Position numbers and translations under genes: made by a program
Source of the DNA: DASUXY01 sp036377675
GTDB taxonomy: Bacteria; Bacillota; Bacilli; Bacillales; Amphibacillaceae
Direction of reading: 5' to 3'
DNA: 64,000 bases
NCBI GenBank assembly: GCA_036377675.1
Contig: DASUXY010000034.1
Span: 1 to 64,000 of the forward strand
Notes under the pieces: model-generated
The model's database searches: none
Told to the model about the DNA's origin: nothing
Seen by the model: the letters and a program-made list of their open reading frames with translations, nothing else
In this document: positions 28,229-36,654 of the stretch, piece by piece
Layout: every line of letters starts with the position of its first letter
Position numbering within the stretch: the first letter of the stretch is position 1

Positions 28229-29043
28229 TATTCGTCTGCTCCTCCCATATGTTGACAAACTTCTAAAAGTACACCGTGACTTGCTTTCGGATGTATAAAT
28301 GCAATTTGACTGTTATGTGCACCTTGTTTTGCTTCTTCGTTAATAAGACGTACCCCTGCTCGTTTATACCGTTCCAATCTTTTATCGATTTGATCCACTT
28401 CTAGTGCAAGATGGTGAATCCCTTCACCTCGTTTATCGATAAAACGTTTAATTGGCGATGTTTCATGTAAAGGTTCAAGCAGTTCAATTCGCGATTCACC
28501 GATTTTCAGAAAAGCTACTTTGACCCCTTCTGATTCAACCTTTTCAACCGCTTCTAATTCCAAACCTAATATATTTGTATAAAATGCCAGTGTTTCATCA
28601 ATACTTTTAACGGCTATCCCAATATGAGCTATTTTTTCCGGCTTTGCTAGCGGCGTCTGTTGTGGATCAACGAGCTCTTGGATATATGTACCTAAAGATG
28701 TTGGTGACGAACCACTCGGAAATATTCGTTTAATCCCTTGTTCCAATAATGATGGAATATCTTCACTCGGTATGCGTCCTCCACCAATAACAGGAATATG
28801 TTGCCCCCCTTGTTTGTTTAGCTCAGCTGTAACTTGTGGAAACGATGTATGATGAGTGCCAGATGTTGAAAATAGCCCAATAACATCGACTCCTTTTTGG
28901 GTAGCTTCTTCAGCAATTTGCACAGGTGTTGGGTGATGCATTTCAATGACATTCATCCCATAATCACGCAAACCTTGAGAAATTTCAAGTGCATCATTTC
29001 CATCAGATTGTAACTTTGCAATCAAGACACTTATTTTTTTCAT
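28228..29043 (-). CDS. fusion: degenerate B12-binding domain + methylmalonyl-CoA epimerase
   Basis: A 271-residue protein in two parts. Residues about 1-126 align by eye with the C-terminal cobalamin domain of methylmalonyl-CoA mutase (KISVLIAK..., VDVIGLFSTSGTHHT, IPVIGGGRIPSEDI). The axial-ligand motif D-G-H-D-R-G reads D14-G-N16-D-A-L: the His is Asn and the Gly is gone. Residues 137-265 are a VOC-family methylmalonyl-CoA epimerase with putative metal ligands H140, the HH210-211 pair and E261. The ATG at 29043 follows AAGGGGGA. yqjD follows with a one-base overlap. No mutase gene is adjacent. B. subtilis YqjC is the epimerase part only. Confidence 0.87.
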   Translation of the reverse strand: MKKISVLIAKLQSDGNDALEISQGLRDYGMNVIEMHHPTPVQIAEEATQKGVDVIGLFSTSGTHHTSFPQVTAELNKQGGQHIPVIGGGRIPSEDIPSLLEQGIKRIFPSGSSPTSLGTYIQELVDPQQTPLAKPEKIAHIGIAVKSIDETLAFYTNILGLELEAVEKVESEGVKVAFLKIGESRIELLEPLHETSPIKRFIDKRGEGIHHLALEVDQIDKRLERYKRAGVRLINEEAKQGAHNSQIAFIHPKASHGVLLEVCQHMGGADE

Positions 29044-29747
29044 CTCTTCTGTTCCCCCTTCTGACAGTGTAAAGTTGTCTCCGAATTCATCCCTAATGTA
29101 CAAGCGTCCCATTTCATTCATAAGTCGTCGTTTCCTCGCATATCCTAAAATAATCGGTTATTTGTGACGCGTAAAGGACTTCGAAAATCCGTAAAAAGTT
29201 GGCACAATTAAAAGTATTGTCTAACTGTTTGGATTTTTTGCGGCACCATGTACCGTCTAATACATCTGAACTTGGCGCTTTTTCAAAAAACTCATTAAAA
29301 AGAATCAATAATCAAGTTCTGATATATAACAGATCTTCCATAAAGGGTTTATCGAGGAAAGCATTTTACACAGATGTACCTTAGAAACTAATCGGTTGAT
29401 TAGCATTGATGTTTCGGAGGAAATACATTGTGTCTTTGCTAACATATTCTTATAATATACCATTTTGTATGAAATCTGTCAGCTTTTCTTATGAAATATT
29501 TCCATAAGTGAGAAGCCTTCCAGATTAAAGAATACTCAATTCCGTAAATGGATGCAAACATATGTTACTGCAAGAGCAATCCTTAGCTTTGTACGCCCAT
29601 CGAAGTGCTCTCGTTTACATTGCTCATCGTTTCACCTTCAAATACAACGGCAATGACTCAGCTTATAGATCCGATGATCATTTGGAGCTTGTCGAAAATA
29701 CATATTAACGATAAAATACAATTAGTAATAAGTAAAGGATGATGATG
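29044..29747. other. 700-bp region with little coding support
   Basis: This divergent interval between the epimerase fusion (-) and Prli42 (+) shows no gene I can support well. A stem (CTTATG...CATAAG, extended by GCTT/GAAGC) lies at about 29484-29517. Plus strand 29562-29708 reads as 48 codons (MLLQEQSLALYAHRSALVYI...) but lacks a good ribosome binding site. No trace of methylmalonyl-CoA mutase large-subunit sequence was recognised, although its gene would be expected next to the B12 domain. Confidence 0.4.
29562..29708 (+). CDS. possible 48-aa ORF, unsupported
   Basis: ATG at 29562 to TAA at 29706-29708. The product is polar with a central SALVYIAHRFTFKY and an acidic end; no family recognised. 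Only a weak GGATG precedes it. It lies 39 bases before Prli42 on the same strand, which is the only reason to list it. Confidence 0.25.
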   Translation: MLLQEQSLALYAHRSALVYIAHRFTFKYNGNDSAYRSDDHLELVENTY

Positions 29748-29885
29748 ATGTCTACAAAACAGACTAAAAAATCTGTTCCACGAAAAAAATCAAAACGTGA
29801 GCGACGCGTAAAATTGATGGTCTATGTTATGATTATTGCGATGGTATTATCGTCCATTACGACTGGATTAGTCTACTTTTTATAA
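29748..29885 (+). CDS. Prli42-like stressosome-anchoring miniprotein
   Basis: A 45-residue peptide with a strongly basic head (KKSVPRKKSKRERR) and one C-terminal membrane helix, VYVMIIAMVLSSITTGLVYFL. The V-Y-x-M-x-I-x-M-x-x-S-x-x-x-G pattern is that of Prli42, the small membrane protein that tethers the stressosome in Listeria and relatives; the head here is longer than usual. Four ATGs stand in tandem; the last (29748) has AGGA seven to eight bases upstream. An intrinsic terminator follows. No stressosome genes are in the window. Confidence 0.72.
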   Translation: MSTKQTKKSVPRKKSKRERRVKLMVYVMIIAMVLSSITTGLVYFL

Positions 29886-29905
29886 TGCACTCGTAATATG
29901 TCAAT

Positions 29906-29940
29906 AAAGACTCGGTACTCAGCCTATCGTACCAGTCTTT
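29906..29940 (+). terminator. terminator after Prli42, overlapping the yqjA end
   Basis: AAAGACTCGGTAC / GTACCAGTCTTT pair with an internal mismatch across a ten-base loop, followed by T-rich sequence on the plus strand. Because the stop of yqjA (29919) falls inside it, the structure also covers the yqjA 3' end. Confidence 0.75.
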
Positions 29941-30905
29941 TTTATTTTTTGTTTAACATCACTTTTCTTAAACTTTTGTTTAATTTTTAAATAAGATTCC
30001 AGTTCATGTAATAAGCGATATAGGTTAGCTCTCGTTTCAAATTCTTCTTGAGTCGCTGGAAGTTCTAATTGATCAAAATCTTTACGTAGACCACGCAATT
30101 GTTCAAGAAATAAAACCGCTGTATTTCCAGGATGGACTGCTTTCGACAATCGATCAAAAAAACCTGCAATTCGTTCCGAAATACTATGGTCTTTTTCCGG
30201 TAATTTTGTCACAAGTGGTAACATCTTACGTAAAAGATCTAACTGCTTCGAACGCATGTTAAAATAATTGTAATATGAATGTGTTGTACGTAACATATGA
30301 TTTTCTCGATCACGCTCTACCATTTTAAGAGCTTTCGTCAATGTATCCTCTGCACTTAGTAATTCTTTTCCAGTCCAATTCATATTTTTATCACGTATGT
30401 ATAAGGCTATTTCGTGCAAAATGACTTGAAAATCTTCTTCCAACTGTTTTTGTTTTTCATTTAATTGCTTGTCCATGCTCGGCATATAGAGATTTACTAA
30501 CAAACCAATTCCGATGCCGACGATGATTAATAGAAATTGATCAAACAAAAATGTATATGACATATGTTGAGCACCGTATAAATTAATAATGATGACTGAA
30601 CTAGTCGTTATTCCTTGTGTGATTTTTAACCATACAGTTGTTGGAATAAAAACAGCCAACATTAATCCAACCACAAATGTATTATACCCTATCCCTTCAA
30701 AAAAAACGAAGGAAAAAATACTAGCAATCACACACGCTAAAAATCGGTGCCAAGCACTCATAACAGATTGCTTTCGTGATGGTTGAATGCATAGCATCGT
30801 CAAAATCCCTGCAGTTACAAAGTTTGTTAGGCCCATAAATTGGGCCAGTGAAATCGCAATAGGTGTACCAATCGCTGTCTTAATTGTGCGATAGCCGATT
30901 TTCAA
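29919..30905 (-). CDS. yqjA: YqjA-like FUSC / aromatic acid exporter family membrane protein
   Basis: A 328-residue protein. The N-terminal about 150 residues hold five or six membrane helices (TAIGTPIAISLAQF, FVTAGILTMLCIQPSRKQS, ITTSSVIIINLYGAQHMSYTF). A cytoplasmic alpha-helical C-terminal half follows (EEDFQVILHEIALYIRDKN). This is the DUF939/ArAE family to which B. subtilis YqjA belongs; the transported substrate is unknown. I chose the TTG at 30905, nine bases after AAAGGAG, giving the family start K-I-G-Y-R-T-I-K. An ATG at 30941 lies inside a large inverted repeat and has no ribosome binding site. Confidence 0.82.
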   Translation of the reverse strand: MKIGYRTIKTAIGTPIAISLAQFMGLTNFVTAGILTMLCIQPSRKQSVMSAWHRFLACVIASIFSFVFFEGIGYNTFVVGLMLAVFIPTTVWLKITQGITTSSVIIINLYGAQHMSYTFLFDQFLLIIVGIGIGLLVNLYMPSMDKQLNEKQKQLEEDFQVILHEIALYIRDKNMNWTGKELLSAEDTLTKALKMVERDRENHMLRTTHSYYNYFNMRSKQLDLLRKMLPLVTKLPEKDHSISERIAGFFDRLSKAVHPGNTAVLFLEQLRGLRKDFDQLELPATQEEFETRANLYRLLHELESYLKIKQKFKKSDVKQKIKKTGTIG

Positions 30906-30935
30906 GTTCACTTGCTCCTTTATTATCTGAAACGA

Positions 30936-30988
30936 ATTCATAACATGAAGCTAGCCTCATTCACTGAAGGTTGCTTCATGTTATGAAT
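30936..30988. repeat. 16-bp perfect inverted repeat in the yqjA leader
   Basis: ATTCATAACATGAAGC (30936-30951) and GCTTCATGTTATGAAT (30973-30988) are exact inverses separated by 21 bases. It lies 15 bases upstream of the yqjA ribosome binding site. There is no T tract, so it is not a standard terminator; it may be an operator or a leader hairpin. Confidence 0.7.
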
Positions 30989-31097
30989 AATTTCATGATT
31001 AGAAACATCTAGTTATTGAGCGATACAGGGCAAATCTATAGTAGGAAAAACGCGATCGTTTTCTCAACAAAACAGTTATCTTTTAAGGTGAACATGT

Positions 31098-31529
31098 TTA
31101 TATTTCTTCGCAGTGTTCATCAAAAATTTTTTGTAGCTTCCCAATAACATCCATTGGTGTGAACCCTTCAATATCATGGCGCTCCAACATCGTAACAATC
31201 TGTCCGTCTTTCAAAAAAGCAAAAGATGGCGAAGATGGAGGATATCCTTCAAAGTACGTACGAGCCCGTTCAGTCGCTTCACGATCTTGCCCAGCGAAAA
31301 TGGTCACTAAGTGATCAGGCCTTTTATCATAATGAATCGCATTGGCAGCCGCAGGACGAGCAACACCACCTGCACAACCGCATACGGAATTAATCATAAC
31401 TAAGGTCGTTCCCTTACGTGCTAGAGCTTGATCTACCTCTTCTGGTGTTTTTAATTCTTCATATCCAGCGTCTCGCATATCTTGACGTGCAACATCGACA
31501 ACGTCATTTATAAACATGTTAAAATCCAT
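31098..31529 (-). CDS. brxB: bacilliredoxin BrxB (YqiW)
   Basis: A 143-residue thioredoxin-fold protein of the bacilliredoxin (DUF1094) family that removes bacillithiol from S-bacillithiolated proteins. The active site is CGC in [15 protein letters not shown]; conserved [20 protein letters not shown] and [11 protein letters not shown] follow. The sequence is very close to B. subtilis YqiW. The ATG at 31529 is used, 12 bases after AAGGAG; an ATG at 31541 abuts that site. It stands downstream of the bkd operon, as in B. subtilis, and implies a bacillithiol-using cell. Confidence 0.93.
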   Translation of the reverse strand: MDFNMFINDVVDVARQDMRDAGYEELKTPEEVDQALARKGTTLVMINSVCGCAGGVARPAAANAIHYDKRPDHLVTIFAGQDREATERARTYFEGYPPSSPSFAFLKDGQIVTMLERHDIEGFTPMDVIGKLQKIFDEHCEEI

Positions 31530-31681
31530 GTTCCCATCCATCTCCTTGTATAAAATAATTGTATTTAAACATACAGCCTTAGCTTATCAATTTTAGGAAT
31601 TGATTTCAATACTGACGTGTTGTTTATGAACATATGGTGAATATTTTTACATCGCTCATCATTTAAATTGTGTTGTGACAT

Positions 31682-32959
31682 TTAATAAACATTCATCGTC
31701 TGTTGATTCATATTTTCCAAAATTTCTTTTACTCGTGCTAAAAATTGCCCGCAAACGAGACCGTCCAAAATTCGATGATCAAGTGACAGAGATAAGTTAA
31801 CGATATCTCTTGCTGCAAACATATCGTTTATAATTACAGGACGCTTGACAATCGTTTCAACTTGTAAAATCGCAGCTTGTGGATAATTAATAACTCCCAT
31901 GGAAGAAATTGAACCGAATGAACCTGTGTTGTTAACGGTAAACGTTCCTCCTTGTATATCATCTTGTGTTAACTTCCCTGTCCGAGCTTTCATTGCTAAT
32001 TCATTAATATCTTTTGCAATTCCTTTGATACTCTTTTCATCTGCATGTTTAATGACAGGAACATATAATTGTTGCTCATGAGCGACAGCTATTGAAAGGT
32101 TAATATCTTTCTTTTGAATAATATTTTCGCCACCCCACATGCTGTTCATCTGTGGAAATTCTTTCAATGATCGGGCAACTGCTTTTACAAAAAAGGCAAA
32201 ATATGTGAGATTAAATCCTTCATTTCTTTTGAATTCATCTTTGATTTGTCTCCGATATGTAACAAGGTCTGTTACATCGACTTCAACGGTCATCCAAGCA
32301 TGAGGAATTTCCGTTTTCGAACGAATCATGTTTTCCGCGATGGCTTTGCGAACACCAGTGACAGGTATTTGTACATCACCTCGCTCAGTTGTTCCTTTCC
32401 TTTCATTTATCAAGAGAGAGGCTTTCTCTTTTTGTCGATCTGTCATTTGCTTAGGTAGGGAATGATCAAAAGCAACATGTGGTGCTTCTTTTTTGGCAAT
32501 CAATTTCTCAATATCTTTTCGCGTAATCCTTCCGCCACGACCACTCCCGCTAACTTGCTTTAAGTCAATCTGATGTTCTTCAGCTAGTCGCAAAACAGCT
32601 GGTGAATAGCGCATTTTCATCATTGCGCCCTTCTTTTTCAAGTCCTCTGAATCTTCATTAAGTGCTTGTTTAGTAGAAATAATGTCATCAGCGTCGGATC
32701 TGTCTTTTTCTTCCGTATCTTCTGTTTCGATATAACACATAAGGCCACCTACATCTAAAGTGTCCCCTTCTTTAGCGACAATCTGTTGAATCGTTCCAGT
32801 AAAAGATGATGGAACTTCAGCATTCACTTTATCTGTCATTACTTCAGCGATTGGATCATACTTATTCACATGGTCTCCTTCACTTACGAGCCATGAACTG
32901 ACCGTTCCTTCTGTCACACTCTCACCGAGTTGTGGCATCGTAATTTTTTCAGTAGCCAT
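31682..32959 (-). CDS. bkdB: branched-chain alpha-keto acid dehydrogenase E2
   Basis: A 425-residue dihydrolipoamide acyltransferase. In order: a lipoyl domain (residues 1-80) with the lipoyl Lys in VMTDKVNAE, an acidic linker, a peripheral-subunit-binding domain (PAVLRLAEEHQIDLKQVSGSG), and the catalytic domain ending with the active-site LDHRILDG. It passes acyl groups to CoA, giving isobutyryl-, isovaleryl- and 2-methylbutyryl-CoA, precursors of branched fatty acids. AAGGAGG precedes the ATG. Last gene of bcd-lpdV-bkdAA-bkdAB-bkdB. Confidence 0.94.
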   Translation of the reverse strand: MATEKITMPQLGESVTEGTVSSWLVSEGDHVNKYDPIAEVMTDKVNAEVPSSFTGTIQQIVAKEGDTLDVGGLMCYIETEDTEEKDRSDADDIISTKQALNEDSEDLKKKGAMMKMRYSPAVLRLAEEHQIDLKQVSGSGRGGRITRKDIEKLIAKKEAPHVAFDHSLPKQMTDRQKEKASLLINERKGTTERGDVQIPVTGVRKAIAENMIRSKTEIPHAWMTVEVDVTDLVTYRRQIKDEFKRNEGFNLTYFAFFVKAVARSLKEFPQMNSMWGGENIIQKKDINLSIAVAHEQQLYVPVIKHADEKSIKGIAKDINELAMKARTGKLTQDDIQGGTFTVNNTGSFGSISSMGVINYPQAAILQVETIVKRPVIINDMFAARDIVNLSLSLDHRILDGLVCGQFLARVKEILENMNQQTMNVY

Positions 32960-32986
32960 TCAAAACGCCTCCTTAGGTAATTACAG

Positions 32987-33970
32987 TTAAAACTCTGCTA
33001 AGTCGCGTATCGCTCGTTCAACTTTATCAGGATCGACCATAAAGTACTTCTCCATAGTTGGAGCATATGGCATAGAGGGGACATCAGGGCCTGCCAGACG
33101 ACGAACAGGGGCATCAAGTTCGAACAAACAGTGTTCAGCAATGATTGCACTTACTTCACTTATAATGCTTCCTTCTTTGTTATCTTCTGTAACTAATAAT
33201 ACTTTCCCTGTTTTTTCAGTAGCTTCTACAATCGCTTGCTGATCTAAGGGATATACTGTGCGTAAATCAAGGATATGTGTATCAATTCCTTCCTGCTCTA
33301 GCTTCTCAGCCGCTTGTAATGCAAAATGTACACATAACCCATATGTAATAACGGTTACATCTGTCCCATTGCGTTTAACATCTGCCTTTCCAATGGGAAT
33401 TACATAGTGTCCATCCGGAACTTCTTCTTTCAACAATCGATAAGCTCGTTTATGTTCAAAGAAAAGGACGGGATCATTATCACGAATAGCTGCTTTTAAT
33501 AACCCTTTCACATCATAAGGTGTTGAAGGCATCACAATTTTTAAACCTGGCTGATTTGCAAAAATTGCTTCAACGGATTGAGAATGGTAGAGTGCACCGT
33601 TTATCCCTCCGCCATACGGAGCACGAATCGTGATGGGACAATTCCAGTCATTGTTTGATCGATAACGAATTTTCGCTGCTTCTGAGATAATTTGGTTCAC
33701 TGCTGGCATAATAAAGTCAGCGAACTGCATTTCAGCAACAGGGCGCATTCCATACATTGCTGCACCAATACCGACACCTGCAATAGCGGACTCAGCCAAA
33801 GGGGTGTCTAATACACGTTGTTCTCCAAACTCCTCGTATAAACCATCTGTCGCTCGGAAAACCCCACCTTTTTTACCTACATCTTCACCTAAGATGAATA
33901 CACTTTCATCTCGTTGCATTTCTTCTCTTAATGCAGCTGTTACAGCTTCAATATATGAAATTACTGCCAT
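32987..33970 (-). CDS. bkdAB: branched-chain alpha-keto acid dehydrogenase E1 beta
   Basis: A 327-residue transketolase-like subunit that pairs with BkdAA to decarboxylate branched 2-oxo acids using thiamine diphosphate. Landmarks: FILGEDVGKKGGVFRAT, PLAESAIAGVGIGAAMYGMRPVAE, RAPYGGGINGALYHSQSVE (substrate His) and LRTVYPLDQ. It starts 18 bp after bkdAA with GGGAGGG upstream and precedes bkdB by 27 bp. Confidence 0.95.
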   Translation of the reverse strand: MAVISYIEAVTAALREEMQRDESVFILGEDVGKKGGVFRATDGLYEEFGEQRVLDTPLAESAIAGVGIGAAMYGMRPVAEMQFADFIMPAVNQIISEAAKIRYRSNNDWNCPITIRAPYGGGINGALYHSQSVEAIFANQPGLKIVMPSTPYDVKGLLKAAIRDNDPVLFFEHKRAYRLLKEEVPDGHYVIPIGKADVKRNGTDVTVITYGLCVHFALQAAEKLEQEGIDTHILDLRTVYPLDQQAIVEATEKTGKVLLVTEDNKEGSIISEVSAIIAEHCLFELDAPVRRLAGPDVPSMPYAPTMEKYFMVDPDKVERAIRDLAEF

Positions 33971-33987
33971 CGCAAAGTCCCTCCCTA

Positions 33988-34980
33988 TTACTCTTCATAG
34001 ACGTGTTTCAATGCAGATTCTGGGTCTGCAAAAGGGGCGTTTTCCGCATAATCAGTAGCATCGTTTACTATCGTATCTACTTCCTCTTGAATCGAATGCT
34101 CTAAATGATCTGTGAGGACACGACATTTTTTTAAGTAATTGCCAAAGAGAATAATCGTATCTTTTTTCTTCGCTGCTTCAATTTCTTCTAGTTCTCGATA
34201 CGTTCGATCATCATCATCACTAGAATGAGCTGTTAACCGATCGGTAATTGCTTCAATCAAAGTAGGGCCATTACCATTCGTTGCTCGTTCACGTGCAACT
34301 TTGACCGCTTCATATACTTCGAGTGGGTCATTTCCATTTACTGTAACCCCTGGCATTCCGTATCCTTGGGCTCGTTCTGAAACAGACTCACACGCTAATT
34401 GCTTTTCTAAAGGAACAGAAATGGCATATTTATTGTTTTCCACCATTGTAATTACTGGAAGTTGATGTACACCTGCAAAATTCAAACCTTCATGGAAATC
34501 TCCTTGATTGGAAGACCCTTCTCCTAAGGTGACAAATGACACGAAATCTTTATCTTCCATTTTCGCCGCTAATGCAACGCCAACAGCATGTGGAACTTGT
34601 GTTGTAACAGGAGAAGATCCCGTAAGAATTCGATTTTTCTTTTGTCCAAAGTGTCCAGGCATTTGCCGCCCACCTGAATTCGGATCTTCTGCTTTAGCAA
34701 ATCCTGAAAGCATTAATTCTCTTGGGGTCATTCCGAAAACGAGCACTACGCCCATATCACGGTAATAGGGAGCAACATAATCAATATTTCGGTTCAGAGC
34801 AAAGGCTGCTCCTACTTGTGCCCCTTCTTGTCCTTGACAAGAAATGACGAATGGTATTTTCCCAGCTCGGTTTAAGAGCCACATTCTTTCGTCTAATTTT
34901 CTTGCGAGCACCATCGTTTTATACATATCAAGCACTTGATTATCTTCTAAGCCTAACGATTTATGCCGATTTGTCGTCAT
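33988..34980 (-). CDS. bkdAA: branched-chain alpha-keto acid dehydrogenase E1 alpha
   Basis: A 330-residue thiamine-diphosphate-binding subunit. The cofactor/Mg motif appears as LGEGSSNQGDFHEGLNFA followed 13 residues on by ENN; GRQMPGHFG and the phosphorylation-loop-like DRLTAHSSDDDDRTYR are also seen. GGAGGGAG precedes the ATG. It forms a tetramer with BkdAB within the keto acid dehydrogenase complex that degrades the Leu, Ile and Val keto acids produced by Bcd. Confidence 0.95.
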   Translation of the reverse strand: MTTNRHKSLGLEDNQVLDMYKTMVLARKLDERMWLLNRAGKIPFVISCQGQEGAQVGAAFALNRNIDYVAPYYRDMGVVLVFGMTPRELMLSGFAKAEDPNSGGRQMPGHFGQKKNRILTGSSPVTTQVPHAVGVALAAKMEDKDFVSFVTLGEGSSNQGDFHEGLNFAGVHQLPVITMVENNKYAISVPLEKQLACESVSERAQGYGMPGVTVNGNDPLEVYEAVKVARERATNGNGPTLIEAITDRLTAHSSDDDDRTYRELEEIEAAKKKDTIILFGNYLKKCRVLTDHLEHSIQEEVDTIVNDATDYAENAPFADPESALKHVYEE

Positions 34981-35033
34981 CGTAAACTCCCTCCTCTAGT
35001 TTTAGCCTCCTATACACTTTATGTCTGAACTGC

Positions 35034-36455
35034 TTAACGGTGAAGTTGCAAACCTTCAACTGATAATGCAGATTCTTTAATAATTTCAGATAATGAAGGG
35101 TGGGGATGAATGGTTTGTGAGATCTCCCACGGAGTTGCATCCAAAAATTTAGCTAAACTTGTTTCAGAAATTAAATCTGTAACATGAGGGCCTACCATAT
35201 GAATCCCTAAAAGATCATCTGTTTCTTGATTGGAAATGATTTTTACAAATCCATCCGAGTCACCATAAACAAGTGCTTTTCCGATTGCTTTAAATGGAAA
35301 TTGACCAACTTTTACTCGGTATCCTTTTTCTTTTGCTTTTCTTTCGGTTAAACCGATGCTTGCCACTTCTGGATGAGCGTAAACACACCTCGGCATGTGC
35401 TCGTAGTCAATCGTTAACGGATTGTCGTTTGCCATATGTTCTACAGCTACAATCCCTTCTTGAGAAGCAACGTGTGCCAATTGCATCCCACCGATGACAT
35501 CACCAATCGCATAAATATGCGATTCTTTCGTTTGATAGAACTCATTCGTTTCAATCCAGCCATCATTGACCACAATATCTGTATTCTCCAGACCGATATT
35601 GTTTATTTGAGCTTGTCGACCAATAGCTATGAGTAACTTGTCAGCTCGAAATGTTAACCGTTTTCCATCAACTTCCGCATCAATCGTAATCCCTTGTTCT
35701 TTGGAAAATGTTTCAGGTAACACTTTCGCATTTTTAACAAAAGTGATACCTTTTTTAACAAACATTTTCTCTACTTCTTTTACAACATCTTCATCTTCCG
35801 ATGGCAATATTTGGGCTGAAAATTCAATAACAGTTACGCGGACACCAAAATCAACTAGTAATGAAGCCCATTCAATACCGATCGCACCGGCTCCTATAAT
35901 GATGATTGAAGAAGGTAATTGATCCATTTCAAGCGCTTCATCAGAAGTCATAACAAACGTTCCGTCAACTTCTAATCCAGGAAGGACTTTTGGTTTAGAC
36001 CCCGTTGCAATCAAAACATGTTCAGGAGTAATCATCGTATTTTCTCGACCATCTTTATGTTCAACCGAAATCGTACCAGGTACAGGGGAAAATATGCTCG
36101 GTCCTAATATTCTTCCAAATCCTTTTACAACATCGATGTTTCTTTTTTTCATTAATCTGCGTACACCTTCATGCAAATGATTAATGATTTTCTTTTTCCT
36201 CGCATGTACACGAGAAAAATTCAATGTGACGTCACTCGTTTCAATTCCGAAGTGATGAGTCGCTTTTGCTTTTCGAAAAACTTCTGCACTCCGCAATAAT
36301 GCTTTTGAAGGGATACACCCTTTGTGCAAACAAGTTCCTCCGAGCTTTTCTGCTTCTACGATGGCTACCTTTTTCCCTAACTGTGCTGCTCTTATCGCAG
36401 CAACATATCCGCCTGTTCCTCCCCCAAGGACAACGACATCATATGTTTTTGTCAT
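35034..36455 (-). CDS. lpdV: dihydrolipoamide dehydrogenase (E3) of the bkd complex
   Basis: A 473-residue flavoprotein that reoxidises the E2 lipoyl group with NAD. It shows the FAD fingerprint GGGTGGYVAA, redox-active disulfide GGTCLHKGCIPSK, the NAD-binding GAGAIGIEWASLL, the second FAD motif YAIGDVIGGMQLAH, and C-terminal catalytic HPHPSLSE. AAAGGAG nine bases before the ATG. It lies in the bkd operon, so it is LpdV rather than the pyruvate dehydrogenase E3. A 200-bp gap with a hairpin separates it from bcd; buk, normally there, is missing. Confidence 0.95.
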   Translation of the reverse strand: MTKTYDVVVLGGGTGGYVAAIRAAQLGKKVAIVEAEKLGGTCLHKGCIPSKALLRSAEVFRKAKATHHFGIETSDVTLNFSRVHARKKKIINHLHEGVRRLMKKRNIDVVKGFGRILGPSIFSPVPGTISVEHKDGRENTMITPEHVLIATGSKPKVLPGLEVDGTFVMTSDEALEMDQLPSSIIIIGAGAIGIEWASLLVDFGVRVTVIEFSAQILPSEDEDVVKEVEKMFVKKGITFVKNAKVLPETFSKEQGITIDAEVDGKRLTFRADKLLIAIGRQAQINNIGLENTDIVVNDGWIETNEFYQTKESHIYAIGDVIGGMQLAHVASQEGIVAVEHMANDNPLTIDYEHMPRCVYAHPEVASIGLTERKAKEKGYRVKVGQFPFKAIGKALVYGDSDGFVKIISNQETDDLLGIHMVGPHVTDLISETSLAKFLDATPWEISQTIHPHPSLSEIIKESALSVEGLQLHR

Positions 36456-36588
36456 AATGTCCGCTCCTTTGTATCATAAGTCTTGTTAACTTATAAACAA
36501 TTCATGAATTCGTCTACCTTTCCTTACTACAATCGGCTGATTCGAGTGATTCATAGTGCTGACAAACATTATGTACCTCGATGAACAG

Positions 36589-36616
36589 AGATAAGCTCTT
36601 TTACAAGCGCTTATCT
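36589..36616 (-). other. hairpin between bcd and lpdV
   Basis: On the minus strand AGATAAGC and GCTTATCT form an exact 8-bp stem around a 12-base loop, 38 bases after the bcd stop. No T tract follows. It may stabilise the bcd message or partly attenuate read-through into lpdV. The site also contains the AAGCGCTT core of a cre, but the flanks fit poorly. Confidence 0.5.
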
Positions 36617-36654
36617 TACATGTTCAAAGGTTAAATAAAAATGCTTATGATTGA

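Noticed and set aside
29114..29308. Minus-strand 64-codon frame overlapping the upstream end of the epimerase fusion
   Set aside because: No family resemblance, no ribosome binding site, and a Cys/Phe/Lys-rich composition; not a recognisable mutase remnant.
36600..36616. cre-like AAGCGCTT between bcd and lpdV
   Set aside because: Only 11 of 14 positions fit and the core is part of a simple hairpin; the site upstream of bcd is far better.
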